The notes under the pieces: generated by a model | Database searches by the model: none | What the model saw: the letters and a program-made list of their open reading frames with translations, nothing else | Told to the model about the DNA's origin: nothing | Position numbers and translations under genes: made by a program | In this document: positions 53,755 through 62,741 of the stretch, piece by piece | Layout of the letters: each line of letters starts with the position of its first letter | Numbering within the stretch: position 1 is the first letter of the stretch | Assembly (NCBI GenBank): GCA_945877815.1 | Contig: CAMDWJ010000001.1 | Span: 62,001-126,000 of the forward strand | Direction of reading: 5' to 3' | Source: Caenispirillum bisanense | GTDB lineage: Bacteria > Pseudomonadota > Alphaproteobacteria > Rhodospirillales > UBA2165 | Length of the DNA stretch: 64,000 nucleotides

Positions 53755-54853
53755 GTTCGCGCGGCAGCGCGCAACTGCGCGCGAGGCCGCGCAGGAGACC
53801 GGGTAGCACGGTCAGGACGCCGGTCAAGATGGAGTTCCCGTAGGGATTGAGAATCAGACGCGACACCATGACAGATCGTCGCACGACCGGTCTCATCTGA
53901 TCGGCAAACGACATCTGGAAGGACTGCGCCGGTGTCTGTGCCAAGAGGGCGACGGAGGCCAAACGCGCGCTGCGCAACGCCATGCCGATACCTGCGCCGG
54001 CAAAGGACGGGATCACTGCCGCTTGATCGCCGAGCCACCACGGACCGTCGGTGACGGTGCGCAGATAGCCGTAGGGAATCCGTCCGACTGCCAGGGGTTT
54101 CGGCCACAGGGGTTCCGCCCCGGATAGAAGATCGGCGAGATAGGGATGTTCGTCTTGCAGCGTGCGTAGAATCAGGTCCCATGACGCCGGCCCATGATCG
54201 AACAGCGATCTGCGTACCACGAGGCAGAGATTGGCGTGATTCATCCCGATCGGCTGTAAGCCGGCATAGCCGCCTCGGAACGCAACCAGCACGACCCGGC
54301 CGTCGATACATGCGCGGCTGGTGGCCGATATCGTCAGATGGAGCTTGAAGCCAATGTAGTCCGATTTGACATCGAAATCGCGCCGAGCGTCCTTGAGATC
54401 TTGTTTCCCCGTCGCGATCAATAGGTGTCGCGCGACGAGGCGCTGGTGTCCCGCGTGTACGATGTATCCCGTCCCGGTCGTTTCGTACCCGCCGACATGA
54501 ATGTTGCGACGGATCGTTGCGCCCGCGCCGGCGGCGGTGTCCAACAAATGCCGGTCGAGCGTTTGGCGCGAAAGCGACATCGCGGGTTCGGCGAGCGCCG
54601 TTTCAACCAGCCGGTCGCCGCGAATGATCGCGAGAGTATCGATGGTCGTCGCGCCCAATGCGGGCGTGTCTATTCCGAGGCATTGAAGCTCGTCGAGGGT
54701 CGCCGCCTCGAGAAATTCGCCGCAGACCTTATGCGGATCGCCGATCGTGCGTTCGAACAATGCGACCTCACGGCCCGCACGCGCCAAGCGGATCGCGGCG
54801 GCCGCTCCGGCCGGACCGCCGCCGATGATGGCGACATCAATTTGGGATGACAT
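53741..54853 (-). CDS. FAD-dependent oxidoreductase, geranylgeranyl-reductase-like, of the type III PKS operon
   Basis: A 370-residue flavoprotein with the dinucleotide motif IIGGGPAGAAAAIRLARAG near the N-terminus, CGEFLEAATL, and WLGDQAAVIPSFAGAGIGMAL as the FAD GD motif. Close to geranylgeranyl reductase and aromatic hydroxylase folds. Its ATG overlaps the upstream methyltransferase by 17 bp, so the three genes are tightly coupled. It likely oxidises or reduces the polyketide made by the PKS. Confidence 0.87.
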   Translation of the reverse strand: MSSQIDVAIIGGGPAGAAAAIRLARAGREVALFERTIGDPHKVCGEFLEAATLDELQCLGIDTPALGATTIDTLAIIRGDRLVETALAEPAMSLSRQTLDRHLLDTAAGAGATIRRNIHVGGYETTGTGYIVHAGHQRLVARHLLIATGKQDLKDARRDFDVKSDYIGFKLHLTISATSRACIDGRVVLVAFRGGYAGLQPIGMNHANLCLVVRRSLFDHGPASWDLILRTLQDEHPYLADLLSGAEPLWPKPLAVGRIPYGYLRTVTDGPWWLGDQAAVIPSFAGAGIGMALRSARLASVALLAQTPAQSFQMSFADQMRPVVRRSVMVSRLILNPYGNSILTGVLTVLPGLLRGLARSCALPRELNRA

Positions 54854-55580
54854 CGGTTTTCACGCGCGACACGCAGAGGCGGAACGGAAACCAGGATTCG
54901 AGTCGGGCCTTGGATTCGAGGATCTCCGTTGCCGCGACAATCGAATGCCAATCGGATCGACGGAAGGCGCGCGCGATGGACAGCGGCCCGTCATGTTGCA
55001 CGAAGCGATGCCACCGAAACAGGCGCGCTAAAGCCGCAAATCCCCAATATGACACCGGATGACGGAGCAGATCGTTGACGAACCAACCGCATCGGGCAGT
55101 ATCTTCCATCCATCGCACGAAGCGAAGCGGGCCATCGCCATCGAGATGATGGGTGAACAAGGCGCTCACGATGATGTCGGGCCGGTCGCCAAGGACCTCG
55201 TCGAGTTCAAACATGTCTCGTTCGATCCATGTTATTTTCGGATAATCGAGGCTCGCTTCCCGCGCAGCACGGATCGACCAGGGATTGAGATCGATCCCGG
55301 TCAATCGGACCTCGATGCCGCGTCGATTCGCCCAGCGATGAATCGCACGCAAGGTATCGCCATAACCGCTGCCGACATCGACGATATGAACCGGCCGCCC
55401 GATCGGCATCCGTCCCTCACGCGTCATCCGCGCGAGAAAACCGAGCGTCGGACGATAACCGAGGGTCACCCGATTGACCGATGCGAGGTCGCGCAGGCAA
55501 TCGCGCAGATCTTCGTAGCCGCAATCTTCGGTATCCATGAGCTCCGGTTCGCTTGCCCGGCGGCAGACGTCGAACCGCAC
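54837..55580 (-). CDS. Class I SAM methyltransferase of the type III PKS operon
   Basis: A 247-residue methyltransferase with SAM motif VHIVDVGSGYGDTLRAIHRW, acidic residue in LTGIDLNPWS and motif IV-like DIIVSALFTHHLDGD. GTG 55580 follows the PKS stop by one base. An alternative ATG at 55538 has GGAG close upstream and is equally credible. It probably C- or O-methylates the PKS product. Confidence 0.85.
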   Translation of the reverse strand: MRFDVCRRASEPELMDTEDCGYEDLRDCLRDLASVNRVTLGYRPTLGFLARMTREGRMPIGRPVHIVDVGSGYGDTLRAIHRWANRRGIEVRLTGIDLNPWSIRAAREASLDYPKITWIERDMFELDEVLGDRPDIIVSALFTHHLDGDGPLRFVRWMEDTARCGWFVNDLLRHPVSYWGFAALARLFRWHRFVQHDGPLSIARAFRRSDWHSIVAATEILESKARLESWFPFRLCVSRVKTDVIPN

Positions 55581-55581
55581 G

Positions 55582-56646
55582 TCACGCTGCTTTTTTGAAA
55601 TGCATCGCCTCGACCGTCAGCCCGGGACCGAAGGCGAGCGCGCATCCGGACCGCGCTCCTGGCTCGCTTCGCGCGAGAAGACGTTCGAGAACGAATAACA
55701 CCGTTGCCGAGGACATATTGCCGAATTCGCGCAAAATGGTGCGTGAGGAGTCCAGCGCGGAGGGCGGCAGGCCGAGCGCCTGTTCCACAGCATCGAGGAC
55801 GGAGCGGCCGCCGGGATGTACAGCCCAAAGATCGACATCGGACCCGATGAAATCGGAGAGCGCGGCATTGTCGCCGTTCAGCGCGGTGCCAATCGCGGAG
55901 GGCACGCGGCCGGACAAGACCATATCGAAGCCCTGATCGCCGATGCCCCAGGTGATGAGTTTGGCCGCCTGCGGCAGGACCTGACTGAAGAAGCCTTCGA
56001 GTGCGAAGCCGGTCGGTTCGTTTGAGACGATCGCCGCAGCGCATCCATCGCCGAAAATCAGGAAGCAGAGCAATTGTTCGAGGTCCACGCCGTCCTGAAG
56101 ATGCAAGGTGCACAGTTCGACCGAAACGATCAGGACTCGCGCCGCCGGTTCGGACCGCACGATGTGGCGCGCCAGCTTCAAGGCATTCAGGGACGCGGCG
56201 CACCCCATGAAACCGATGCCAACACGTTCTACCGACGGCGACAATCCGAAGCGTTGGATGATTTCCTGATCGACGCCCGGCGCGGCGAACCCGGTGCAGG
56301 TGACGGTGATCAAATGAGTGATGTCGGATATCGACATATCGCTCTGCAGCTTCTCGACCGCCCGGATCGCCAGCGCGGGGGCTTCGCGTTCATAGATTTT
56401 CATGCGCGCCGCCGTTGTCGGGAAAGCTCCCGGTCGGAAGAAGCCGTTCTTCGCCGGCCCCTCATTGCCGCCCGGCGGTGTGGGTTCGAGCGATGAAAAC
56501 CGATGCTCGATCTGGCCGCGCTCGACCATGCGCCGGAACAACGGCTGTTGCTGCGCGGTAAGCATGGTCTGGGCGAAATCGATAAAGGCACCATGGACGT
56601 CATGCGCCGGAACAGCCGTCGCGATGCTGTTGAGATAGGCCGTCAT
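55582..56646 (-). CDS. Type III polyketide synthase (chalcone/stilbene-synthase fold)
   Basis: A 354-residue homodimeric ketosynthase. All three catalytic residues are present: Cys149 (GFMGCAASLNAL), His277 (DLWAVHPGG) and Asn310 (EFGNMSSAT). AAGGA upstream supports ATG 56646; a 21-residue longer frame is rejected. Bacterial relatives make alkylresorcinols or alkylpyrones from fatty acyl-CoA and malonyl-CoA. Followed immediately by a methyltransferase and an FAD oxidoreductase, a combination that suggests a methylated, oxidised phenolic or quinone lipid. Divergent from the PRC-barrel gene. Confidence 0.93.
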   Translation of the reverse strand: MTAYLNSIATAVPAHDVHGAFIDFAQTMLTAQQQPLFRRMVERGQIEHRFSSLEPTPPGGNEGPAKNGFFRPGAFPTTAARMKIYEREAPALAIRAVEKLQSDMSISDITHLITVTCTGFAAPGVDQEIIQRFGLSPSVERVGIGFMGCAASLNALKLARHIVRSEPAARVLIVSVELCTLHLQDGVDLEQLLCFLIFGDGCAAAIVSNEPTGFALEGFFSQVLPQAAKLITWGIGDQGFDMVLSGRVPSAIGTALNGDNAALSDFIGSDVDLWAVHPGGRSVLDAVEQALGLPPSALDSSRTILREFGNMSSATVLFVLERLLARSEPGARSGCALAFGPGLTVEAMHFKKAA

Positions 56647-56902
56647 GCCCGTTCCTTTAAAAAATCGTCCGGCGAGTAACATCAACGGGAGGTGGGCCGG
56701 GCAGGCCACCGATGCCGACTTAAGGCCGAGGAAGCACGAAGTTTATTGCATCAATTCAGTAAACACCTAGAAGCGACAAAAATTCCCTTTGGCGCGCTCT
56801 GTGTCAATTGGAACCTCTTCGCGGCTTTCTTATGACACACGGAGGTCTATCCGATTTGTGTATATCTGAACTCACACACGTCATCTCCTAAAGGAAATAA
56901 TT

Positions 56903-57295
56903 ATGAAACGTTCTGTGGCACTTCTCACTGCCGCTGCCGCCCTTCTCACGGTTGGCATCACGGCTCCGGCTTTCTCGCAAGGCACGTCGCAAACGCTGGC
57001 GCTGATCAAAGTCGATCTGCAGTCGTTGGCATCAGGCTATCGCACGTCAAAAATTGTTGGGGGAAAAGTTGTCAACGAAGCCGACGAGACGGTCGGTACG
57101 ATCGACGATTTGATCGTGACGTCCAACGAGAAAGTGCCTTTCGCGATCGTGTCGGTTGGTGGCTTCCTCGGCGTGGGGACGAAATTGGTCGCCGTTCCGT
57201 TCAGTGCGGTCGAAGTCAGCGACAAGCAGATGTTGCTGCGCGGCGCGACGAAGGAGTCCCTGATGGGCCTTCCGGAATTCAAATACGCAAAATAG
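56903..57295 (+). CDS. Exported PRC-barrel domain protein
   Basis: A 130-residue protein with a signal peptide (ending APAFSQ, about 26) and a PRC-barrel (YRTSKIVGGKVVNEADETVG, IDDLIVT, AIVSVGGFLGVGTKLVAVPF, LPEFKY). Such small periplasmic barrels are common in alphaproteobacteria, with unclear roles, possibly stress-related envelope functions. AAAGGA precedes the ATG. A strong hairpin follows the stop. Confidence 0.87.
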   Translation: MKRSVALLTAAAALLTVGITAPAFSQGTSQTLALIKVDLQSLASGYRTSKIVGGKVVNEADETVGTIDDLIVTSNEKVPFAIVSVGGFLGVGTKLVAVPFSAVEVSDKQMLLRGATKESLMGLPEFKYAK

Positions 57296-57302
57296 CTGAT
57301 CA

Positions 57303-57336
57303 ATGGGGAGCCGATGCTTTCGGCTCTCCATTTCTT
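57303..57336 (+). terminator. Terminator after the PRC-barrel gene
   Basis: ATGGGGAGCCGA pairs with TCGGCTCTCCAT (12 bp, one G-U) around a 5-nt loop, followed by TTCTT. Confidence 0.78.
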
Positions 57337-57420
57337 ATGACATGGAGCGTTTCAATAGAACGGAGATAAACATGGGGCGCGCCATTCTATTTTGGCTGAT
57401 AGGTCAAACTGGTTAAACCG

Positions 57421-58074
57421 TCGCTCGCGATGGAAATGCGCCCCGATGGGACGAGCAATTGGAACCTCGCGCCAAGTTGTCGCCGAGGCCGTGGCGCCCG
57501 ACGAACGCAGCGAAGTGTCGCTGTTCGGCCGTTTGGACATTCAGGATGGCAAGTCGCACTACGCCGACACGAAATCGTCGGGCTCGATGTGGCGGAGTCG
57601 TTGGGACTGTGGGCCACCAAGGATAAGAATGTTCAAATACGCTGCATGGTCGCCGATCTCGGGGTTCGCAACGGCATCGTCGATCCGCGTCTGTTTCTGC
57701 TCGACACCACGGACAGCACCTTACTGATCGATGGCGGTGCCGATCTCAATTCGGAGCTCATGGATATCCGGGTCAAAGTGCAGCCCAAGGATATGAGCGT
57801 CTTTTCCGTGCGCACGCCGATCAGGATCAGAGGATCGTTTGCCGAACCAAGCCTCGGCGTCGACAAGGCCGCGCTGGCCGCGCGCGGGGCCGCCGCGCTG
57901 GGGCTCGGCCTGCTCCTGACCCCGCTTGCCTCGATTCTGGCTTTCATCGAGCCCGGATTGGCGGAAGACAGCGACTGCGCGGCCCTGTTGGCGACCGTGC
58001 AATCCCCGGCAAACGTCAAAACCCGCGATAAAGTCGAAGCTCCTCCTACCGCGCCACAAAATTCCATCAAGTAA
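57421..58074 (+). pseudogene. AsmA-family protein gene, C-terminal relic with frameshifts
   Basis: The last 150 residues are recognisable as an AsmA C-terminus: IRCMVADLGVRNGIVDPRLF, LLDTTDSTLLIDGGADL, SVFSVRTPIRIRGSFAEPSLG, ASILAFIEPGLAEDSDCAAL. Further upstream, MEMRPDGTSNWNLAP is in this frame, but RLDIQDGKSHYADTKSSGS, an AsmA-like segment, is in the +1 frame. At least two frameshifts are therefore needed. AsmA proteins are 600 residues or more, so most of the gene is absent. AsmA-like proteins act in lipid transport to the outer membrane. Confidence 0.8.
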
Positions 58075-58227
58075 AATTCTTCCTCTGGCGGCGAAAGCCA
58101 ATCAGCGCTAGAGTCCGTTTTACGTATCAGGTTTCCTGACATAGATCAGGAGGTGTGGATCCGAACGAGGGTGATCCGCTCTATAAAAAATGATGCGCGG
58201 GACGACTTTAAAAAGGGAGATTCATCA

Positions 58228-59361
58228 ATGCTATTCAAGCGAAGCTTTGCGCTCGCCGCGGCAGGTTTGGCCTTGGCGACGATTTCCGGCACGCCGGTTT
58301 CGGCGGCCGAACTGACCTACGGTTCGTGGCCGCCGGCCGGTAGCATTCAAAATCGTGTGGCGATGCCTAGGATCTTCAAGGAAATCGAGGAAGAGACCAA
58401 GGGCGAGATCAAATGGAAACTCGTCGCGGGCGGACAGTTGGGCGGGCCGAAGGAATCCTTCCAGGCGACATCCGACAACATCTCGCAGGGCGCGCTCGGT
58501 ATCATCATTTCCAATCCGACTGCTTCGCCGTCGCTCAACACGATCTACAATTACCTGGTCTTCGACGGCGCCAGTTCGATTCAGGCCTCTCCGGCGGCAC
58601 TCGAAACCATGACGCTCGATTGCCAGGGCTGCTTGGATGAATTCAAGAAGCAGAACCTTGTGCCCTTGGCCGGTTGGACGACATCTCAATATTACCTCGC
58701 CTGCACGCAGCCCTTCACCAAGGTGGAAGACCTTAAGGGCAAGCGCATCCGCGGTCAGGGTGGACCGGCGCAGCTTTGGGAAATGGCTGGCGCAATACCG
58801 GTCTCGGCGACGCTGCCCGAGGCCGTCACGCTGTTGCAGCGCGGCGGTCTCGATTGCATGCACACGACCTATACGTGGCTGCAGACCTTCGGCTACGGCG
58901 ATTTCGCCAAGAACGTGCTCGATGTACCCATGAGCCTGTCGGGCCCCGCGGTCGGCCTGATGCTCAATCGCGACACCTGGAACAAGTTCACGACCGAGCA
59001 GAAGATCATCCATCTGAGGAAGGCGGCGTTCCTGAGCGCGAATATCGCGATCGAGGAATTCACCACGGATAACCAAGCCAACCTGGAAAAGGTCATCAAG
59101 GAAAAGGGCGTGAAGCTCATTCCGGTCGAACAAGCTGGGTTCAAGGCGCTCGTCGAGAAATTCGACGCCGCCCAGCGCCAGACCATCATCGAAACTTCCA
59201 AGAAGCTCGGCGTGAAAGAACCGGAGAAGCTTCTCGACGCCTACAGGAAGAATCTCGACAAGTGGAAAGGCCTGACCGCCGACGTCGGAACGGACATGAA
59301 CAAGCTGTCTGATCTGATCTGGCAGCACATCTACTCCAAGGTGGACGTCACCAAGCTCTAA
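58228..59361 (+). CDS. dctP: TRAP transporter solute-binding protein DctP
   Basis: A 377-residue periplasmic protein with a signal peptide ending VSAAE. The DctP fold follows (YGSWPPAGSIQNRV, GGPKESFQATSDNIS, GKRIRGQGGPAQLWEMAGAIPV, EAVTLLQRGGLDCMHTTYTW). Arg in the KRIRGQGG loop is the usual carboxylate contact, so an organic acid is the likely ligand. AGGGAGA precedes ATG 58228. It heads a complete TRAP operon; a hairpin lies between it and dctQ. Confidence 0.92.
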   Translation: MLFKRSFALAAAGLALATISGTPVSAAELTYGSWPPAGSIQNRVAMPRIFKEIEEETKGEIKWKLVAGGQLGGPKESFQATSDNISQGALGIIISNPTASPSLNTIYNYLVFDGASSIQASPAALETMTLDCQGCLDEFKKQNLVPLAGWTTSQYYLACTQPFTKVEDLKGKRIRGQGGPAQLWEMAGAIPVSATLPEAVTLLQRGGLDCMHTTYTWLQTFGYGDFAKNVLDVPMSLSGPAVGLMLNRDTWNKFTTEQKIIHLRKAAFLSANIAIEEFTTDNQANLEKVIKEKGVKLIPVEQAGFKALVEKFDAAQRQTIIETSKKLGVKEPEKLLDAYRKNLDKWKGLTADVGTDMNKLSDLIWQHIYSKVDVTKL

Positions 59362-59403
59362 CCGGCTTGGAACGGCGACTTACGTAACGCACATCGGCGC
59401 AGT

Positions 59404-59433
59404 CGCGCGGCTCCAGGGGGGTGGGGCCGCGCG
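59404..59433 (+). repeat. Intercistronic hairpin between dctP and dctQ
   Basis: CGCGCGGC and GCCGCGCG form an 8-bp GC stem with a 14-nt loop and no T tract. Such hairpins between binding-protein and permease genes commonly stabilise the upstream message and keep binding protein in excess. Confidence 0.55.
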
Positions 59434-59453
59434 ATGCTAATCGGGGGGATACG

Positions 59454-60008
59454 ATGAAAGCGCTGTTCAAGTGGCTTGATTACATCATTGTCGCTCTGAC
59501 ATGGGTGGCGCTCGCGGTCGGTGTGCTGATGATGCTCCATGTCAGCGCCGACGTGGCCGGACGCTTCTTCGGCAGGCCCTTTCCGGGAACGAACGAGATC
59601 GTCGCCGGCTACTATATGATCCTCCTGATCTTCCTGCCGTGGGCCCATGTGACCCGCGACAACAACCATATCTGCGCGGAGATGTTCGTGCAGCACATAC
59701 CGCCCGCCGTCATGGAGTGGATCGAAATCGGTATCAAGCTTCTGACGCTCGTCTACATCGGCGTTTTCACGTGGCAGACATGGCTGCGCGCGATGCAGCA
59801 GATGCGCAACGGTGAAGCACTCCAGATTGTGACGAGTTATCTGCCGGTCTGGCCGAGCCGCTTTGCGCTTCCGATCGCTGGCGGCCTCATGACGCTCTAT
59901 CTCGTGCTGCGCATCATCTCCGATGTCCGCGATCTCTTGTCGTCGAACCGCGATCCGAGCTCGCCCGATGAACACGAGGCCATGCTCAAGACGGGAGATG
60001 GGCTATGA
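59454..60008 (+). CDS. dctQ: TRAP transporter small permease DctQ
   Basis: A 184-residue membrane protein with four helices (about 8-30, 45-65, 86-108, 130-152) and the DctQ signature RFFGRPFPGTNEIVAGYYM. GGGGGGA precedes ATG 59454. Its TGA overlaps the dctM ATG (ATGA). It pairs with DctM to form the sodium- or proton-driven importer. Confidence 0.92.
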   Translation: MKALFKWLDYIIVALTWVALAVGVLMMLHVSADVAGRFFGRPFPGTNEIVAGYYMILLIFLPWAHVTRDNNHICAEMFVQHIPPAVMEWIEIGIKLLTLVYIGVFTWQTWLRAMQQMRNGEALQIVTSYLPVWPSRFALPIAGGLMTLYLVLRIISDVRDLLSSNRDPSSPDEHEAMLKTGDGL

Positions 60009-61324
60009 GTACGGGCGTCCTCGCATTCGCCAGCCTTGTGCTGATGTTGTTTCTGTTGGGCATTCGCGTGCCCATTGGCGTCGCCATGGGCGCCGTCGCT
60101 TTCGGCGGCTTCTGGTATATCGGCAATATCAATATCGCGCTCGCTGTTGTGCGCGACACGCCTTTTTCCTTCGCCGCGAGTTGGGACCTTTCCGCGATCC
60201 CGATGTTCCTGCTGATGGGATCGATCGCCAGCAACGCCGGAATTGCATCGGGATTGTTCCGCGCGGCGCGCGCCTGGTTCGGCGGGCTGCCGGGCGGTCT
60301 CGCGGTCGCCACCAACTGGGCCTGCGCGGGCTTCGGCGCGGCGTCAGGTTCCAGCATCGCGGCCGCCGCGGTTGTCGCGCGCATCGCGGTGCCCGAAATG
60401 CTGAAGGCGAAATACGACAAAGGATTGGCGACCGGTGTATGCGCCAGCGGCGGTACGCTCGATGCGCTGATCCCGCCCAGCATCACTTTCGTCATCTATG
60501 GCATCTTCGCCGAGGTGTCCGTCGCCCAGCTTCTGCTCGCGGGCGTCATGCCGGGAATCCTGACGGCGGTCGTCTATATGATAATGATCATCGGACGCTG
60601 CTGGTGGAATCCCAAACTGGCCCCGCCGATCGTGTACGAAGACCGCGCGGCACTTTGGCGCGAACGTTGGTCGTCGCTGACCGAGATCTGGCCGATCAGC
60701 GTGCTGATCCTCGGCGTCATCGGGGGACTTTATACCGGCACGGTCACGCCGACCGAAGGTGGCGCCACGGGCGCGCTTTTGGCCATCGTCATCGGGTTGG
60801 TGCAGCGCCGGCTGAGCTGGCAAGGCTTCGTTGATGCGGTGAAGGATGCGATCGGTACGACGTCGCAGCTTCTGTTCGTGGGCGTCGGCGCGATCATGTA
60901 CACGAAATTCCTGGCGCTCGCCGGAATCGGCCCCGTGTTGGTCGAGATGGTGGGAAGCTGGTCGATCGATCCGCTACACCTCGTGATCGCGGCGTCGATC
61001 GTCTATCTCGTCCTGGGGACCTTCATGGACCCGCTTGGCATGATCCTGCTGACCATCCCCGTCTTCATACCGATGTTCCAGGCGCTGCATATGGATCTCG
61101 TCTGGTTCGGGGTGATCGTCGTGAAGTATATCGGCATCAGTCTTCTGACCCCGCCGGTCGGTTTCAACATCTATGTCGTGGCGAGTGCCACCAATAACGA
61201 AATCCCGCTGAAAACGATCTACCGGGGCTGCTATTGGTTCCTGGGCGCGGAGGTTGTCATTATGATCCTTCTGATCGCCTTTCCGGAAATCTCGCTCTGG
61301 CTGCCGCGCTCGATCTGGCGATAG
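60005..61324 (+). CDS. dctM: TRAP transporter large permease DctM
   Basis: A 439-residue membrane protein of the ion-transporter superfamily with about 12 helices. It shows the family motifs LLGIRVPIGVAMG, IPMFLLMGSIASNAG, ASGGTLDALIPPSITFVIYG and LTPPVGFNIYVV. It directly follows dctQ by a 4-bp overlap and completes the P-Q-M set. The cargo is probably a carboxylate. Confidence 0.94.
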   Translation: MSTGVLAFASLVLMLFLLGIRVPIGVAMGAVAFGGFWYIGNINIALAVVRDTPFSFAASWDLSAIPMFLLMGSIASNAGIASGLFRAARAWFGGLPGGLAVATNWACAGFGAASGSSIAAAAVVARIAVPEMLKAKYDKGLATGVCASGGTLDALIPPSITFVIYGIFAEVSVAQLLLAGVMPGILTAVVYMIMIIGRCWWNPKLAPPIVYEDRAALWRERWSSLTEIWPISVLILGVIGGLYTGTVTPTEGGATGALLAIVIGLVQRRLSWQGFVDAVKDAIGTTSQLLFVGVGAIMYTKFLALAGIGPVLVEMVGSWSIDPLHLVIAASIVYLVLGTFMDPLGMILLTIPVFIPMFQALHMDLVWFGVIVVKYIGISLLTPPVGFNIYVVASATNNEIPLKTIYRGCYWFLGAEVVIMILLIAFPEISLWLPRSIWR

Positions 61325-61337
61325 AATCGGCGGATAC

Positions 61338-61562
61338 ATGGGGAAACTGACCGAGATCGCGCGTTATTGTGCTTCGAACGGCGTGCCGCGGCGATCCTTG
61401 ATCGTCGCGGCGATCATCGGAACGATCATCAATCTTATCAATCAGGGCGATACACTCGTCGCCGGCGGTGATCTCAATTGGATCAAGATCGGGCTGAGCT
61501 ATATTTTGCCTTATTGCGTCGCGACTTACGGCGCGGTCTCGGTGCAGATGAGCCGGCGCTAG
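61338..61562 (+). CDS. NrtS-like small membrane protein
   Basis: A 74-residue protein with two predicted helices (SLIVAAIIGTIINLINQGD and IGLSYILPYCVATYGAVSV). The NLINQGD and PYCVATYGA motifs match the NrtS family, annotated as nitrate/nitrite transporter-associated. It starts 13 bp after dctM, so it is likely in the same transcript, though a functional link to the TRAP carrier is not established. Confidence 0.8.
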   Translation: MGKLTEIARYCASNGVPRRSLIVAAIIGTIINLINQGDTLVAGGDLNWIKIGLSYILPYCVATYGAVSVQMSRR

Positions 61563-61571
61563 GCGGCCCGT

Positions 61572-62312
61572 TTAGGCTTCGCTTTTGTAGCTATCGTCGA
61601 TGACGCCGGCCTTGGCCGCGACGCCGACGTGATAGCTCCACAGCTTGCCCGTATGCCAGTTACGGTCGAAGGACGAGAGGAAGGATTTGGCTTCCTCCGC
61701 CGTCAGCGGATTGACGCGTCCGATGGCGGCTGCGCGATACAGCGCCTCGGCATTCTCCTCGAAATGGACGCAATCGACGAACAAGGCGCGGACGTCTTCG
61801 GCCACAACCACCGCGCCGTGGGCGCGAATCAGCGCGGCCTCGTAGGCGCCGAGCGTGTCGGCGAGTGCCCGGCCTGATTCCTTGCTGTCGATATGGCTCG
61901 GATCGGGATGCACCGGGGTGCCGGCGATCCAGCGCGCGGCGTGATTCTTCACCGGAGCAAAGGCGACATCGTCGGTCAATGTGAACAAGGTTGCCGTTTC
62001 GGGGTGGAAATGGGCGATGGCGCCGACGTCGGGCCGGGCCTTCATGATCTCGGTATGGATGAAAACCTCGGACGGCGGCTTGCCGTTCTCTTTGCCGGCC
62101 AGCACGTTGCCATCGAAATCGACGACGACGAGGTCTTCCGGGTTCACTTCGTCGCGGCTGCGCAATCCCGGCTGGATCAGGAGGGCATCGCGTCCCGGTA
62201 AGCGCGCGCTTATATGTCCGCTATAGCCCAGGATATTCTCATGCACGAGCATGCGCGTGCAGGCCGCGATATCGCGCCGCAAGGCTGCTTCTGAATTGGA
62301 AAGTGTGGCCAT
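61572..62312 (-). CDS. Class II aldolase/adducin family protein
   Basis: A 246-residue metal-dependent aldolase or decarboxylase-like protein. Zinc-ligand histidines are in AHFHPETATL and RAHGAVVVAEDV; the N-terminal GYSGHISARLPG and LIQPGL are family motifs. AGGAGG precedes ATG 62312, so the 10-residue longer frame is rejected. The family cleaves sugar phosphates such as fuculose-1-phosphate or acts on hydroxy acids; the true substrate is unknown. It converges with the NrtS-like gene, 9 bp apart. Confidence 0.9.
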   Translation of the reverse strand: MATLSNSEAALRRDIAACTRMLVHENILGYSGHISARLPGRDALLIQPGLRSRDEVNPEDLVVVDFDGNVLAGKENGKPPSEVFIHTEIMKARPDVGAIAHFHPETATLFTLTDDVAFAPVKNHAARWIAGTPVHPDPSHIDSKESGRALADTLGAYEAALIRAHGAVVVAEDVRALFVDCVHFEENAEALYRAAAIGRVNPLTAEEAKSFLSSFDRNWHTGKLWSYHVGVAAKAGVIDDSYKSEA

Positions 62313-62417
62313 CGATGCCTCCTGTTTCGCGCACTGTTCCATATGCGTCGGGAGCGGGCAATTGCCTTATTCGGCCCGACGGCGATAGAATTGGCACATC
62401 GACAAGGAGGCGTCGTC

Positions 62418-62741
62418 ATGATTGCCCGCATTTTCCCCTATCTTGCGTTGGCTGTTGTTGCGTTGGCACCGCGAATTGCCGTGGCCGATTCGATCGATGG
62501 CAACTGGTGTTCGTCCGACGGCCGCCATTTTGAAATCGCCGGCTCGCAGATCGTCACATGGGCTGGAACGCGCGTGCCCGGGGATTACGATCGGCACGGC
62601 TTTCGCTACGTCGTTCCACCGACTGAAAAAGGCGCTGGGGCCAAGATCGACATGCGTTTGATGGGCGAATATGCCGTGCAGGTGATGACCGACGGTGCCG
62701 CACCGCAAACCTGGAACCGCTGCGCGAAGCCGACCAGCTAG
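62418..62741 (+). CDS. Small exported protein of unknown function
   Basis: A 107-residue protein with a signal peptide (ending AVAD, about 23) and a compact domain with cysteines in WCSSDGRHFEI and WNRCAKP that could form a disulfide. AAGGAGG immediately upstream gives a well-supported ATG. No family is recognised. It converges with the Bcr/CflA gene, overlapping by 4 bp. Confidence 0.72.
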   Translation: MIARIFPYLALAVVALAPRIAVADSIDGNWCSSDGRHFEIAGSQIVTWAGTRVPGDYDRHGFRYVVPPTEKGAGAKIDMRLMGEYAVQVMTDGAAPQTWNRCAKPTS

